Positions 8,971-18,848 are shown, numbered from the stretch's first letter. The stretch is DNA of 64,000 bases from DATKMK01 sp035541895 (GCA_035541895.1 DATKMK010000022.1:1-64000); one strand, 5' to 3'. Numbers and translations: made by a program. Notes: generated from the sequence alone by a model not told the origin.

Positions 8971-9740
8971 GTCCAGATCTTCCACGGCGCTTGCTGGCTG
9001 TCCCACAGTCGGCGCAGGAGGCGCACGTCACGCATGGTATCCATGCATTGCCAGAACCGCTCGTGCTTATAGGCGACCAACTGGCGGTCATCGGCGAGGC
9101 GATCGAGTGCTTCGGCTTCCAGATTCGAGTCATCGCCCGAGATGTAGTCGAGCACGGCGGGTTCGAGCACCATGAATCCCCCGTTGATCCATCCTTCGCC
9201 GGTTTGCGGCTTTTCTTGAAAGTCGGTGACCACGTGGCCGTCCATCAGCAGGGCGCCGAAGCGAGCCGGCGGGCGCACCGCCGTCAACGTGGCCACCCGC
9301 TGCTGGCTGCGGTGGAACGCCACCAGCTTTTTCAAGTCCACGTCCGAGACGCCGTCGCCGTAGGTGAGCATGAACGTTTGCCGTCCGAGGAGCGGCGCGA
9401 GGCGTTTGAGTCGGCCGCCGGTGTTGGTCGCCAGTCCGGTGTCGATCAGGTGTACGATCCAATCATCGCTGCGACTATCGTCATGAACGGTCAGGCTGCC
9501 ATCCTTCAGCGCGACGGTCATGTTCGCAGTCATCGAGCGATATTCGAGAAAAAAACGCTTGATGTCTTCGCCCTTGTATCCCAGCGCCACGCAAAACTCG
9601 TTGAAGCCATAGTGCGCGTAGTGCTTCATGATGTGCCAGAGAATCGGTCGGCCGCCGATCTCGACCATCGGCTTCGGGCGCACTTCGGTTTCTTCGGCGA
9701 GCCGCGTGCCCAATCCACCGGCGAGGATGACAACCTTCAT
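8967..9740 (-). CDS. rfbF: Glucose-1-phosphate cytidylyltransferase
   Basis: ATG at 9740 gives 257 residues, the canonical RfbF length. The nucleotidyltransferase signature GGLGTRL is at residues 8-14, with EVRPKPMVEIGGRPILWHI next (the KPM lysine is catalytic), YGDGVSDVDL near residue 130, and FQEKPQTGEGWINGGF near 185, typical of CTP-using sugar-1-phosphate transferases. It makes CDP-glucose from CTP and glucose 1-phosphate, the committed step of CDP-deoxysugar synthesis. It lies 11 bases after the GT2 gene and overlaps rfbG by 4 bases. Confidence 0.92.
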   Translation of the reverse strand: MKVVILAGGLGTRLAEETEVRPKPMVEIGGRPILWHIMKHYAHYGFNEFCVALGYKGEDIKRFFLEYRSMTANMTVALKDGSLTVHDDSRSDDWIVHLIDTGLATNTGGRLKRLAPLLGRQTFMLTYGDGVSDVDLKKLVAFHRSQQRVATLTAVRPPARFGALLMDGHVVTDFQEKPQTGEGWINGGFMVLEPAVLDYISGDDSNLEAEALDRLADDRQLVAYKHERFWQCMDTMRDVRLLRRLWDSQQAPWKIWT

Positions 9741-9751
9741 GGCGCTGCCGA

Positions 9752-10750
9752 TCACGCCGCCAAGGGGGGAGCCGTCGCCACGCCACCGGGCATGCGCAAC
9801 ATGAGCGAGAGCACCGCGCGCAAGACGCGGGGCCAGCGACTCTCGCCTTTCCGGACAAGATAGTCGAAGAGGATCTTGGCTTGTTGTCGGTCGCGCTGGG
9901 GGAACGTGGCAGCGAAGCCCGCGATCATCAGGAGGAGCGCGGCATTGCGCTTGGACACGCGCAGATCGTCCGGAAGTCGCAGGCATTGCGCGTACAGCGG
10001 GTCGCGTGCCTGTTCTTCGCGAAACGCGAAGAAGTAGTCCTGCACGGCAGGATCGCTCAGGGTCGCGCGGGTGTACGACGACGTGTACGAGTTGTAGTCG
10101 CACAGAATCTCATCGTTGACGTACAGATCCCATCCACTCGCGAACAAGCGCAAGAATGGCTCGACGTCGAACATATTGCCGACCACGGGATCGTTGCGGA
10201 TCCGCCCGACGAGGCGAAAGGCATCGACCCGCATCAGCAGCTGCGCGCTGCCGCCGATCATGTTGGTGAGGCGAAAGGTGTAGCGCACCGCCTCGCGCCC
10301 GTTCCACAATCCCGCCCGCATCTTGAGCAGCGGATCGTACAGGCGGAACAGCAGACTATCGCTGAGACGCCGGCGTCGTGCGGTGGCCACGGCGGCAGTG
10401 GGGTGCGTTTCCAGCGCCTCGACTTGGCGCTCGACCATGGTTGAATACGCCCGGTCGTCCGAGCAAATGATCTTGAAGTATTTGCCCTCGGCGAGTTCGG
10501 TGCAGCGTGAGTAGTTCGCGTGCATGCCCAGGTTCGAGTCGTTGACGACGAACCGAAATCGGTCCGGCGCCTCGCGCCGGAAGCGCTCCAGCAGTTCCAC
10601 CGTGCCGTCGGTGCTGCAGTTGTCGCTGACGATGACCTGAACGTTCGGATAGGTTTGATCGAGCGCCGAACGGATGGCGGTGCCGACTACGTTGGCGCGA
10701 TTGTAGGTCGGGATGCAGATGCTGACGAGCGGCTTGTCCGAACGAGTCAC
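9752..10750 (-). CDS. GT2 family glycosyltransferase, first gene of the CDP-sugar operon
   Basis: I choose the GTG at 10750, preceded by a strong GGGGGAG ribosome-binding site and clear of the divergent gene; this gives 332 residues. The GT-A fold is evident: VSICIPTYNRA at residues 9-19, VIVSDNCSTDGT near 41, NLGMHANYSRC near 72, and IICSDD near 95 (an SDD version of the DxD metal site). The C-terminal part is alpha-helical without obvious membrane spans. As promoter-proximal gene of the operon it is the natural candidate to transfer the branched sugar, or a neighbouring sugar, onto a growing lipid-linked glycan. Confidence 0.8.
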   Translation of the reverse strand: MTRSDKPLVSICIPTYNRANVVGTAIRSALDQTYPNVQVIVSDNCSTDGTVELLERFRREAPDRFRFVVNDSNLGMHANYSRCTELAEGKYFKIICSDDRAYSTMVERQVEALETHPTAAVATARRRRLSDSLLFRLYDPLLKMRAGLWNGREAVRYTFRLTNMIGGSAQLLMRVDAFRLVGRIRNDPVVGNMFDVEPFLRLFASGWDLYVNDEILCDYNSYTSSYTRATLSDPAVQDYFFAFREEQARDPLYAQCLRLPDDLRVSKRNAALLLMIAGFAATFPQRDRQQAKILFDYLVRKGESRWPRVLRAVLSLMLRMPGGVATAPPLAA

Positions 10751-10864
10751 CTCATCTCCCCCATCGCCACGCTTGTGCTCGATGTACCATGGCCGATTCG
10801 GGCTAACAACACGTATGACGTGCGGCTCTCCACCGGGGCACAGGGGCATGCTAGACAGGCGGCC

Positions 10865-12556
10865 ATGCAAGCGACCGCCTCGAGCACCGGCCATCCGCGG
10901 TGGATACGCATCGTGTTGGGGATCGGCTGTGTTGCCGCGCTCGCGCCGCTTGCCTGGCTCGACCCCGGCAAGCGGCAGATGGGGCTCTACTTCAGTTGGT
11001 TGGCCGCGATGGTCTTGTATCTCCTGCAATGGAAGGTGCCGCGCGGGGTCGTCCAATGGCGGCCTTCTCGGTTACTGATCGCGACACTGATCGCCTACGG
11101 CCTGGTTCTGTTCGTCGGGTTCTGCGCGGTCTACGACAACTGGCGCTGGGCGGTCACCGGCGACTCGCTACTCTTCTACGGGATCGGCGAAGAACTCGCG
11201 CGCGGCAATCCCGCCATCAATTGGCTCGGCGTCCGCGGTGTGTTCGAGCAAGCGACGGTGGTGCAAGCCACGCTGCAAAGCGCGTTCATGAACATCACCG
11301 TGTCGTTGTTCACGCACCGGTTGGGGAATCTGCTCACCTCCACGCTGTTGGTACTCGCGGCGGCGGGGTTTGCCGCGGAAGCCAGCGGCGCTACCGCGGG
11401 CGTCTTGTTGGGATTGTTTCTCCCGCTCAATTGGGTGTTCGCGGAGTTCACGCTGATCAGTCTCCCCAATCTTTCGGCGGTGCTGCCTTACTACGCGCTG
11501 TACGCGCTGTTTCTGGTGGCGTGGCGCGTGTGGACGAGCGACTTTCTGTGGGCGGCGCTCGGGCTGACGACCGGCCTGGCGCTCTATTTCGCGCCGCTGT
11601 GGTTCGGCGCCGGCCTCATCGTCAGCGCAGCGGTGGTCGCGTCGGCGGTCTACTGGCGACGACTGCGCATCCTCGGGCCCTGGCTCGGCGGTATCTTGGT
11701 AGCCGGGCTGCCCGGCCTCTTGCAGCTCCCCACGTTGCTGCACGTGTGGTTCATCTTCCGGCCGGCGATGGGTCTGAGTATCCCGTACGCCCTGCAGATC
11801 GCCTGGCAGATTGTCTGTCTGCCATTCAAGGGCGAAATCGACGCGCCGTGGATCGCGCCACCCTTCGGCGCGCTGGTGATCGCCGGCATCGCGCTCGCGT
11901 TGGTGAGCGGTCTCGCGGCGTTGTTCCAACGCGCGCGCGGCCGCGTGCTGCAGAGCGCGTGGCTGTGGCTGGTTCCGTTGGCTGCCGACATCGGCGGGTT
12001 GTCGCTCGCCAACAGCGGCTACCCGGCGGTGTCGCTCAAGCGTGCGATCGTGATGCTGCCGTGTTTGTCTTTCCTGTTGGTCCTGCCGCTGGCGTGGCTG
12101 AGCGAGCGCGTCGGCCGAGCGTGGCTCACCGCCTCACTCGCCGCGGCTGCGCTGATTCCCTATGCGTATCTCAACGCGTGGGAGCTTCAGCACCACGAGT
12201 TCGGTTTCAACATCACCGATGGCTTGGTGCGCATGGCGCAAACGTCGCCGGGACGCGTGCTGCTGCTGTCGGCGCACCCGGATCTCGACAGCGCCTTCGG
12301 CCCCGATCCCGACCCGGGGGGACAAGCCGACGGGCGGTTGCTGATTCAGCGGATGTTCCATCCGCGCTCGCACATCGTGAATAATTCCGTCATTCCCTCT
12401 CGCCGCGAGGACTTCGACCGGGTGGTGTGCTTCTCAAGCCACTTCGACGGACCGGAGTGGGCCGCAAAAGTGCGTGGCGCGATGGAAGGAATCTGCCCGG
12501 GCAAACCGGTTGAGCAGATCACCGGACAGCTCGAGTGCGTGACCTGCGATCCATAG
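10865..12556 (+). CDS. Multi-membrane protein, probable GT-C-like glycosyltransferase or glycan-pathway protein
   Basis: ATG at 10865 gives 563 residues; upstream in-frame sequence would collide with the divergent operon. About 11-12 hydrophobic segments run from residue 18 to 440. A large external loop after the second or third span contains WRWAVTGDSLLFYGIGEELARGNP near residue 90, with an acidic residue where GT-C enzymes have theirs. A soluble C-terminal segment (about 450-563) contains Cys residues. No close family name can be given. It sits between the CDP-sugar operon and another GT-C gene, ending 12 bases before the convergent stop at 12569. Confidence 0.55.
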   Translation: MQATASSTGHPRWIRIVLGIGCVAALAPLAWLDPGKRQMGLYFSWLAAMVLYLLQWKVPRGVVQWRPSRLLIATLIAYGLVLFVGFCAVYDNWRWAVTGDSLLFYGIGEELARGNPAINWLGVRGVFEQATVVQATLQSAFMNITVSLFTHRLGNLLTSTLLVLAAAGFAAEASGATAGVLLGLFLPLNWVFAEFTLISLPNLSAVLPYYALYALFLVAWRVWTSDFLWAALGLTTGLALYFAPLWFGAGLIVSAAVVASAVYWRRLRILGPWLGGILVAGLPGLLQLPTLLHVWFIFRPAMGLSIPYALQIAWQIVCLPFKGEIDAPWIAPPFGALVIAGIALALVSGLAALFQRARGRVLQSAWLWLVPLAADIGGLSLANSGYPAVSLKRAIVMLPCLSFLLVLPLAWLSERVGRAWLTASLAAAALIPYAYLNAWELQHHEFGFNITDGLVRMAQTSPGRVLLLSAHPDLDSAFGPDPDPGGQADGRLLIQRMFHPRSHIVNNSVIPSRREDFDRVVCFSSHFDGPEWAAKVRGAMEGICPGKPVEQITGQLECVTCDP

Positions 12557-12568
12557 GCAGCCACACGC

Positions 12569-15193
12569 TCACTTTCCGGACCGTCCCGCCGCCACCGCCT
12601 TCTCCGGCGTGACCTCTTCGAACGCCACGGTATCCGGATACGCCTTCACCGCAAACCACGCTTGCGGCTCGCCGGCGGAGTGCTTGACGCGGAGCTGCAA
12701 CGGCTCGCCGGCGGCGACGTAATCCGCCGGGATCGTCAGGTAGACGAGGCCGGAATTCCCACCGGCGTCGGACTTCGGAATGAACACGAAGCGAAACCCG
12801 CCGCGCTCGACCACGCGCACCCCGGGTTCGGTGTCGGTTGCAAAACTCAACGCGTACTCGCCGTTGACCCACAAATCCGCCGTGCCCGGCGGCTCGCCGA
12901 GCGACGCGGTGAAGACCGCGATCGTCGCCTTCTTCTCCGGGCACGGTGCGGTGCGCCACAGGACCTCGCCGGGCACGTCGTGGCGATCTTCGCGCCACGA
13001 GTCGCTCTGACCGCGATAGTCGGGGTAGTCGGGATCGTGACGGTTGGCGTGAATGATCGCATCGAAGCCTTCGACAACCTGCACGCTGCTCGGCGGTGCC
13101 GGCGGAAGGTTGTCTGACGGAGCCGGCAATTCGGCGCGGCTTTCGAGACCGGGCAAATCCGCGCCGGTATCGTCCGTGACGCGGGCGATGAAATACCAAT
13201 CGCCGACGGTCTCGCAGCTCCTGACCAACAAGCCGTTGTCGCCGGCTTGCAACTCGATCGGCTGACGCGTCGGCCGTTCGCTCAACGCCAATGGCTGCGG
13301 GGTCTGCGGCCGGCCGTTGAGCCAGAAACGCAGCACGTCGTCCGATCCGCTCAATTCGAGAAACGCACTCCGCGCGGTTGTCGACTGCAGCGTAGTGTAG
13401 GTGTAGGCGCACACGAACTCTGGGTTGCCGGGGTGCAGTCGATCGGCGGCGGCGTAGAAGCGATTGAGATCGACTCGTAGATAGTTGCTTTGGAGCGGGC
13501 GCCAGTAGACGTCGCCGAACTTGCCGGCGAAGCGCGGCTGATTGATCGCCGCCGCTGGGATGTCGTCGCGGCGCGCTTTACCGCCGCCCTCGTTGTCGAA
13601 CAGACCGAGCGTCATCCACTTGGTGAGAAAATGCTTGCGGGCACGCACCTCGGCGACGATGAACTCGGTCTGTCCGCCCGGCGCCACAATCGTGCGCTTG
13701 ACCGTATAGTCGCTGAAGTATCCCAGCTCCGGTTCGCGCAGCGCGTAGAGAATCGGCTCGTTCAATTGGTAGCGCGCGATCTCCGCCGGATCGAGTTCGT
13801 CGTAACCATTGTTGTGCGTGCGATGATATTCGTCCGGGTCGACCGGGCGATAGAATAGCGGAAAGATGTACGGTTGATTCACCTCGGTCGCGGTCATCAT
13901 CAACCGCTTGTAGCGTGGTCGTTCCGGCTCCATGGCCGCGATCATGTCGCGATAGCCGTACTGAAAGCCGCCGTAGGTCGGCGCTGAGTACTTCGGGTAG
14001 GCGTGAAAGTAGAGCTCGAGGTAATGGGTCACTTGCGGGACGAGGACATAGCCCGCTGCGGCCAGCGCGGCCGTTTGTAAAGCGACGGCGATCGGCCGCC
14101 AGCGCACGATCCACGCAATTGCCCACAACACCCAGCCGGCGCCGAGCGCGGTCAGGATGCAAAGCGGCACCACGCCGATGAAGCCGCGGGAGGCGCTGGG
14201 AATTTCGTTCATCAAGCTCGCCCCGATCGGATACAGCGCCAACCACCACAGCAGCAGCTTGGGGGCGCGCCGCGGATACAACAGCGCGACAGCCGCACCG
14301 AGCAACAACGGAAAGAAGAACGCCGGATATAGCTCACCGTGCCCGCGCACCGCGTGGCGGAGCAGTTGATCACCCTCTTCGAACAAGAACCGCGGCGACA
14401 TGAACTGGAGATAATTCTCTCCGAGCTGGCGAGCGACTTCGCGGACATCCATGCCGGGCCGGACAAACGTGGTGTTTTGCAAGTACTGCTGGGTCTGCTG
14501 CCGATGCGCCAGATCGAATCGCACCAGCGGCGTGATGGTGGCACCGAGCACGAGGGCCGCGAGCAACGTTTGGCGCCAGTTTCGGAACAGTTTGTCGATG
14601 AAGAGCACCCCGAACCCAGCCAAGAACGCGGGAACAAAGAGCTTGGCGACCGCATATGCATACGGGCACGCGCCCATGAAGAACATCGCCGCCGGCAAAG
14701 TGCGGCGCCCCTGAGTGAAGCGCACCAGGAACGTCAGGCCGATGCAGAACAGGAACGGGAAGGAGATCAGCTCGAACGCGATCCGGCTGAAGTGCAGATG
14801 CCACGGGCAAATCGCCAGCGCGAGCGCCGCCAGCAAACCAATCCCGGTCGAGAACAGCGCGCGGCACAGGAAGAACACCGCGATCACCGTGCCGACACCG
14901 AAGGCCGCTGAGGTCAGACGCAGGCTGAACTCGTTGAGGCCGAGCAGCCCGACCGGCAACGCCGCAGCGTAGATGTACACCGGGTTCTTGTAGCTGACGC
15001 CGAACGACCAAATGAACAGCGGATGCGGCACGCCGTTCTCGTCCTGCCCCGTCTTCCACAGCGAATACGCGTTGTAGCCGATCGCCGCCTCGTCGCAGTA
15101 CAGACCGGCCGGCAGATCGCGCAGTTGGTACACGCGCAATGCGGTCGCGAGAACCACGATCGCGAGCAACGCGATCAGCGTGAGACGCTTCAC
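12569..15193 (-). CDS. GT39/ArnT-like membrane glycosyltransferase with large C-terminal beta-sandwich region
   Basis: The protein has 874 residues. Residues 5-22 form the first span, followed by the PMT/ArnT-type motif LYCDEAAIGYNAYSLWKTG near residue 32 with the catalytic-type Asp-Glu pair, and SYKNPVYIYAAA near 68. About 11-12 spans extend to roughly residue 410. Residues 420-874 are soluble: first a GT-associated domain, then two jelly-roll-like modules (LSGSDDVLRFWLNGR near 615 and ADLWVNGEYALSF near 780). These enzymes glycosylate proteins, lipid A or glycolipids from polyprenyl-phosphate sugars. The polyprenyl-phosphate sugar synthase gene directly upstream (15331-16065, same strand) probably makes its donor. 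Confidence 0.7.
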   Translation of the reverse strand: MKRLTLIALLAIVVLATALRVYQLRDLPAGLYCDEAAIGYNAYSLWKTGQDENGVPHPLFIWSFGVSYKNPVYIYAAALPVGLLGLNEFSLRLTSAAFGVGTVIAVFFLCRALFSTGIGLLAALALAICPWHLHFSRIAFELISFPFLFCIGLTFLVRFTQGRRTLPAAMFFMGACPYAYAVAKLFVPAFLAGFGVLFIDKLFRNWRQTLLAALVLGATITPLVRFDLAHRQQTQQYLQNTTFVRPGMDVREVARQLGENYLQFMSPRFLFEEGDQLLRHAVRGHGELYPAFFFPLLLGAAVALLYPRRAPKLLLWWLALYPIGASLMNEIPSASRGFIGVVPLCILTALGAGWVLWAIAWIVRWRPIAVALQTAALAAAGYVLVPQVTHYLELYFHAYPKYSAPTYGGFQYGYRDMIAAMEPERPRYKRLMMTATEVNQPYIFPLFYRPVDPDEYHRTHNNGYDELDPAEIARYQLNEPILYALREPELGYFSDYTVKRTIVAPGGQTEFIVAEVRARKHFLTKWMTLGLFDNEGGGKARRDDIPAAAINQPRFAGKFGDVYWRPLQSNYLRVDLNRFYAAADRLHPGNPEFVCAYTYTTLQSTTARSAFLELSGSDDVLRFWLNGRPQTPQPLALSERPTRQPIELQAGDNGLLVRSCETVGDWYFIARVTDDTGADLPGLESRAELPAPSDNLPPAPPSSVQVVEGFDAIIHANRHDPDYPDYRGQSDSWREDRHDVPGEVLWRTAPCPEKKATIAVFTASLGEPPGTADLWVNGEYALSFATDTEPGVRVVERGGFRFVFIPKSDAGGNSGLVYLTIPADYVAAGEPLQLRVKHSAGEPQAWFAVKAYPDTVAFEEVTPEKAVAAGRSGK

Positions 15194-15330
15194 GGGAGAT
15201 CGTCGGGCTCAGTAGCGAGGCGGGTGAGTGGACCTTGTCGGGCAGCAACCTCCACCCTGACCCTCCCCCGTTGTCAGAAGTGGCAGCAGGGGCGGGAACC
15301 CAGGCGGGATGTGAGCTGTTGCCGTCCAAC

Positions 15331-16065
15331 TCATAGGGCCGGTCGCTCGAGGCGGTTGCGACCGCTGAGGTGCCGAACCCAGATGCGCAGGACGTCGAGC
15401 ACGGCGCGCGCGATGCCGCTCGCGCCCATCTTGGTTTCGGGCGAGTTCATCCACACCACCGGTACGTCGGCAATCTTCAACCCCGCTTGGTGCGCGAGGT
15501 AGACCAACTCGACGTCGAACGCGAAGCGATCGATGCGCTGCCGCCGCAAGATCGGCATCATCGCGGTGCGACGGAAAAGCTTGAAGCCGCATTGGGTATC
15601 GCGAAAATCCGGCAGCAGCAACATGCGAATGAACACGTTGAACAGCTTGCCGCCGTATTCGCGGTAGAACGGCTGGCGAATGCGGATGTCGGCCTCGGGA
15701 TGCGCGCGCGTTCCCATCACCAAGTCGTAGCCTTGCTCGGCCAGCGGTAGCAGCTTGTCGAGCTCTTCGATCGGCGTCGACAGATCGGCATCAGAGAACA
15801 GCACGACGTCGCCGGTCGCCTGCTCCGCGCCGTAGCGTACGGCGTAGCCCTTCCCGCGGTTGCCGCCGTAGCTTACTTGCCGGAGCTGCGGGCGTTGTCC
15901 GAAATGACGGCGCACCAGCGCGACGGTATCGTCCGTGCTGCCGTCATCGACCACCACCACTTCGTAGTCGGGGTGACGGGCGTCCATGTACGGAAAGATC
16001 TGTTCGAGCGAAGGAAGGATGCGCCGGGCTTCGTTATATACCGGCACGACCACCGAAATCTTCAT
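15331..16065 (-). CDS. Polyprenyl/dolichyl-phosphate sugar synthase (GT2, DPG/DPM-synthase-like)
   Basis: ATG at 16065 follows GGGGTGGTG and gives 244 residues; an in-frame start at 16086 would add seven. KISVVVPVYNEA opens the GT-A fold, with VVVDDGSTDDT near residue 37, FSDADLSTPI near 93 (DxD), RIRQPFYREYGGKLFNVFIR near 133 and DTQCGFKLFRR near 158, all typical of the ALG5/DPM1 group. No C-terminal membrane anchor is visible. The enzyme makes polyprenyl-phosphate-linked hexose on the cytoplasmic side, the donor used by GT-C enzymes. It lies upstream of the GT39 gene on the same strand and diverges, 104 bases away, from the Agl23-like gene. Confidence 0.85.
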   Translation of the reverse strand: MKISVVVPVYNEARRILPSLEQIFPYMDARHPDYEVVVVDDGSTDDTVALVRRHFGQRPQLRQVSYGGNRGKGYAVRYGAEQATGDVVLFSDADLSTPIEELDKLLPLAEQGYDLVMGTRAHPEADIRIRQPFYREYGGKLFNVFIRMLLLPDFRDTQCGFKLFRRTAMMPILRRQRIDRFAFDVELVYLAHQAGLKIADVPVVWMNSPETKMGASGIARAVLDVLRIWVRHLSGRNRLERPAL

Positions 16066-16169
16066 CACCACCCCATCCGGGCGCACTTGGTTGACAACCC
16101 GGAGGTCGCCATATAGAGACCATCACCTTTACGAGAACCGCAGTCCTGGCGCGGCAAATTTCGAACTCT

Positions 16170-18848
16170 ATGACAGAGAGCGTCCTCGATCGCAAACTCG
16201 TCGGCCGGTGGACCGTCGAGCAATGCCTCTACATCGGCATCTTGGCGATCGCGACATTCCTCCGCCTCTACATCCTCGGTGTCCGCCCGTACCACCACGA
16301 CGAATCGATCCACGCGTTCTTCTCGTGGAAGATCACGCAGCAGGGAGTCGGGGACTATCAATACGACCCGGTCTACCATGGCCCGCTGCTCTACTATGCC
16401 ACGGCCCTGATGTTGTGGCTGTTCGGCGACAGCGATTTCACCGGCCGCTTGAGCGCCGTCGCCTTCGGCATGGGCATACTGGCCTTCGCGTGGCCGCTGC
16501 GGCGTTACCTCGGCCGCACCGGCGCGCTGATGTTCTTGATCCTGGCGACGTTCTCACCGTCGTTCAACTACTTCAGTCGCTTTGTCCGCCACGACATCTA
16601 TCTTGCGTTGTGCAACCTGTCGTTCGTCTACTTCGCGTTCCGCTACGGCGAGACTCGGGTGGCGCGCAACCTCTACCTGTGCGGCGCGTCGCTGGCGCTG
16701 GCCTTCGTGACCAAAGAAGACATGTACGTGCTGGCGCCGATTTTCGTGCTCGCGTTCGTGCTGATGCTGGTCTGGGAGGTGGTGCACGGGACTCAGAAGT
16801 TGGGCGCGGTGTTGGGTGAGATCACCGAGCTGCTGGGGCGCGCGCTGGTGCCGCTGCTGACCACCGCGATGATCTTTGCGGCGATTTGGGTGTTGTTCTA
16901 CACCTCGATGCTGAGCCACCCGAAGAACTACTTCGCCGTCGGCCGCGCGCTCTCGTATTGGATCGGCCAACACGAAATCAAACGCATCGGCGGGCCGTGG
17001 TACTACTACGTCCCGCAATTGACGCTCTACGATCCGATCGTGTTCTTCGCGGCGATCGCCGTGATCTACGGCCCGTTCTTCCAGTCGACCAAGTCCGACC
17101 CGGTGCTGCGCGTGATGCGCTACGCCTTCGGGATCGGCGGCGCCGCGTTCGTGGTGTTGTTTGTGCGCGACATGGCCGGGCACATCGCGCCGGTGCTGTT
17201 TGTCGCGTTGCTGGGGGCCGCGCTCATCGGCGTCGCCCGAGTGTGGCTGCCCGATCGCTTCACGCGTTTCATCATTCTGTGGACGCTGGGCTCGGTGTGT
17301 TTCTACGGCTGGGCCCAAGAAAAGGTCCCGTGGCTGCTAGTGCCGCAAGTCCTCCCGATGCTGATGGTCGCGTCGCTGTGGTTCGTGCGGCTGATCGCAT
17401 CGGGCGCGATCCGTCGCGCCGGCACCGCGATACCGTTGGCGGCCGTCGGCGCGCTCACACTTTGGATCCTCGTCACGTCAAACTACCGGTACGACGCCCC
17501 GCACCCCGAAGAGCCCGCCGATCGCCGCACCGGCGAATTGCTCGCGTACGTGCAATCGACCTACGACACGCACACCAAGGTGATGCGGCGGATCGAGCAA
17601 GCCGCGGCGATCCTCGGTACCGGCACCCAGACTCGACTCGCGGTGTCGGGCGACGCCACTTGGCCACTGAGTTGGTACTTGCGTCATTACCCGGTCAACT
17701 GGGCCGCCGATGTTCGCAACGTCGATACGCCGGTGATCATCGTCAACAAGGACGTCGTCAATTCACTCGATCAACCGCTCGGCGACAAGTACGAAAAAAT
17801 TCCGTTTCAGATTCGTGGCTGGTGGGAGCCGGTGTGGAATCAGGTGAATCTGCCCAAGTTCATGCGGTGGCTGTTCACGCGGCAAGTGTGGAGCCCGACC
17901 GGCTCGAGCGACGCCGTGATGTACGTCGCGAAGGACCTCAAACCCGGCGCAACCTTCGCCGCGATCCCGGTGAATCCGCCGCCGGCGGCGCGCGGCTATC
18001 CCGAATCGCCCAAGCTGGTGGCCGCCGCCGCGATCTGGGGCAAGCAAGGCAGCGCGGCGGGCGAATTCAACGAACCGCGCGGCATCGCCCTCAACCGCAG
18101 TAGCGGCGAGATCTACATCATCGACAGCAAGAACCAGCGCGTGCAGAAGCTCGGGCCTGACGGCCGGCCGGTTGCGACGTGGGGCAAGGAAGGCAACGGC
18201 CCCGGCGATTTCAAGGATCCCTGCGGGATCGCCGTCGCACCCGATGGCTCGGTCTACGTCGCCGATACCTGGAATCATCGTATCCAAAAGTTCGATGCCA
18301 ACGGGCGCTTCGTGCTGCAGTGGAACGAGGAGAATCCCGGCTTCTGGGGGCCGCGCGGAGTCGCGGTTGGGCCGGACGGGACCGTCTACGTGACCGACAC
18401 CGGCAACAAGCGCGTGTTGGGCTATTCACCGGAGGGCAAGCAGAAGGCGGTCTGGGGCAAAGACGGCTCCAAGCCGGGTGAGTTCATCGAGCCGGTGGGC
18501 ATCGCCGTCGACGCCAATGGCATCGTGTACGTCGCCGACACCGGCAATCACCGCGTGCAAGTCTTCGACGGTACCGGTGCGTTCAAGGAAGAGTGGCCGG
18601 TCTTCGGCTGGGAAGAATTCTACACCGAGCCGTACCTCGCGGTGCTGGGCGATGACGTGTACGTCACGGACTCGAACAATCAACGCTTCGCCCGCTACAC
18701 GAAGAAGGAATTCAACGGCACGTGGGGCAAGAGTGGTTCGGGCAGCGGCGACTTCAATCGCCCCATCGGTATTGCCCTGGACGGGCAAGGTAACGTCTAC
18801 GTGTCTGACACGATGAACCACCGCATCCAAAAGTTCGCACGCCCGTAA
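16170..18848 (+). CDS. Agl23/TIGR03663-like GT-C protein fused to a six-bladed NHL propeller
   Basis: The protein has 892 residues. The N-terminal membrane part (about residues 20-440, 10-11 spans) carries RPYHHDESIHAFFSWKI near residue 47, the signature of the TIGR03663/Agl23 group related to GT39 enzymes. A soluble linker follows (about 440-615). From about 620 to 892 there are six NHL repeats, each with a GIAV/GIAL strand and a YVADTxNHRIQKF-type strand; repeat 5 is divergent (YVTDSNNQRFARY). Six repeats would close a beta-propeller on the outer face of the membrane. NHL propellers bind proteins, nucleic acids or glycans. The neighbours point to glycan or glycoprotein assembly. Confidence 0.8.
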   Translation: MTESVLDRKLVGRWTVEQCLYIGILAIATFLRLYILGVRPYHHDESIHAFFSWKITQQGVGDYQYDPVYHGPLLYYATALMLWLFGDSDFTGRLSAVAFGMGILAFAWPLRRYLGRTGALMFLILATFSPSFNYFSRFVRHDIYLALCNLSFVYFAFRYGETRVARNLYLCGASLALAFVTKEDMYVLAPIFVLAFVLMLVWEVVHGTQKLGAVLGEITELLGRALVPLLTTAMIFAAIWVLFYTSMLSHPKNYFAVGRALSYWIGQHEIKRIGGPWYYYVPQLTLYDPIVFFAAIAVIYGPFFQSTKSDPVLRVMRYAFGIGGAAFVVLFVRDMAGHIAPVLFVALLGAALIGVARVWLPDRFTRFIILWTLGSVCFYGWAQEKVPWLLVPQVLPMLMVASLWFVRLIASGAIRRAGTAIPLAAVGALTLWILVTSNYRYDAPHPEEPADRRTGELLAYVQSTYDTHTKVMRRIEQAAAILGTGTQTRLAVSGDATWPLSWYLRHYPVNWAADVRNVDTPVIIVNKDVVNSLDQPLGDKYEKIPFQIRGWWEPVWNQVNLPKFMRWLFTRQVWSPTGSSDAVMYVAKDLKPGATFAAIPVNPPPAARGYPESPKLVAAAAIWGKQGSAAGEFNEPRGIALNRSSGEIYIIDSKNQRVQKLGPDGRPVATWGKEGNGPGDFKDPCGIAVAPDGSVYVADTWNHRIQKFDANGRFVLQWNEENPGFWGPRGVAVGPDGTVYVTDTGNKRVLGYSPEGKQKAVWGKDGSKPGEFIEPVGIAVDANGIVYVADTGNHRVQVFDGTGAFKEEWPVFGWEEFYTEPYLAVLGDDVYVTDSNNQRFARYTKKEFNGTWGKSGSGSGDFNRPIGIALDGQGNVYVSDTMNHRIQKFARP

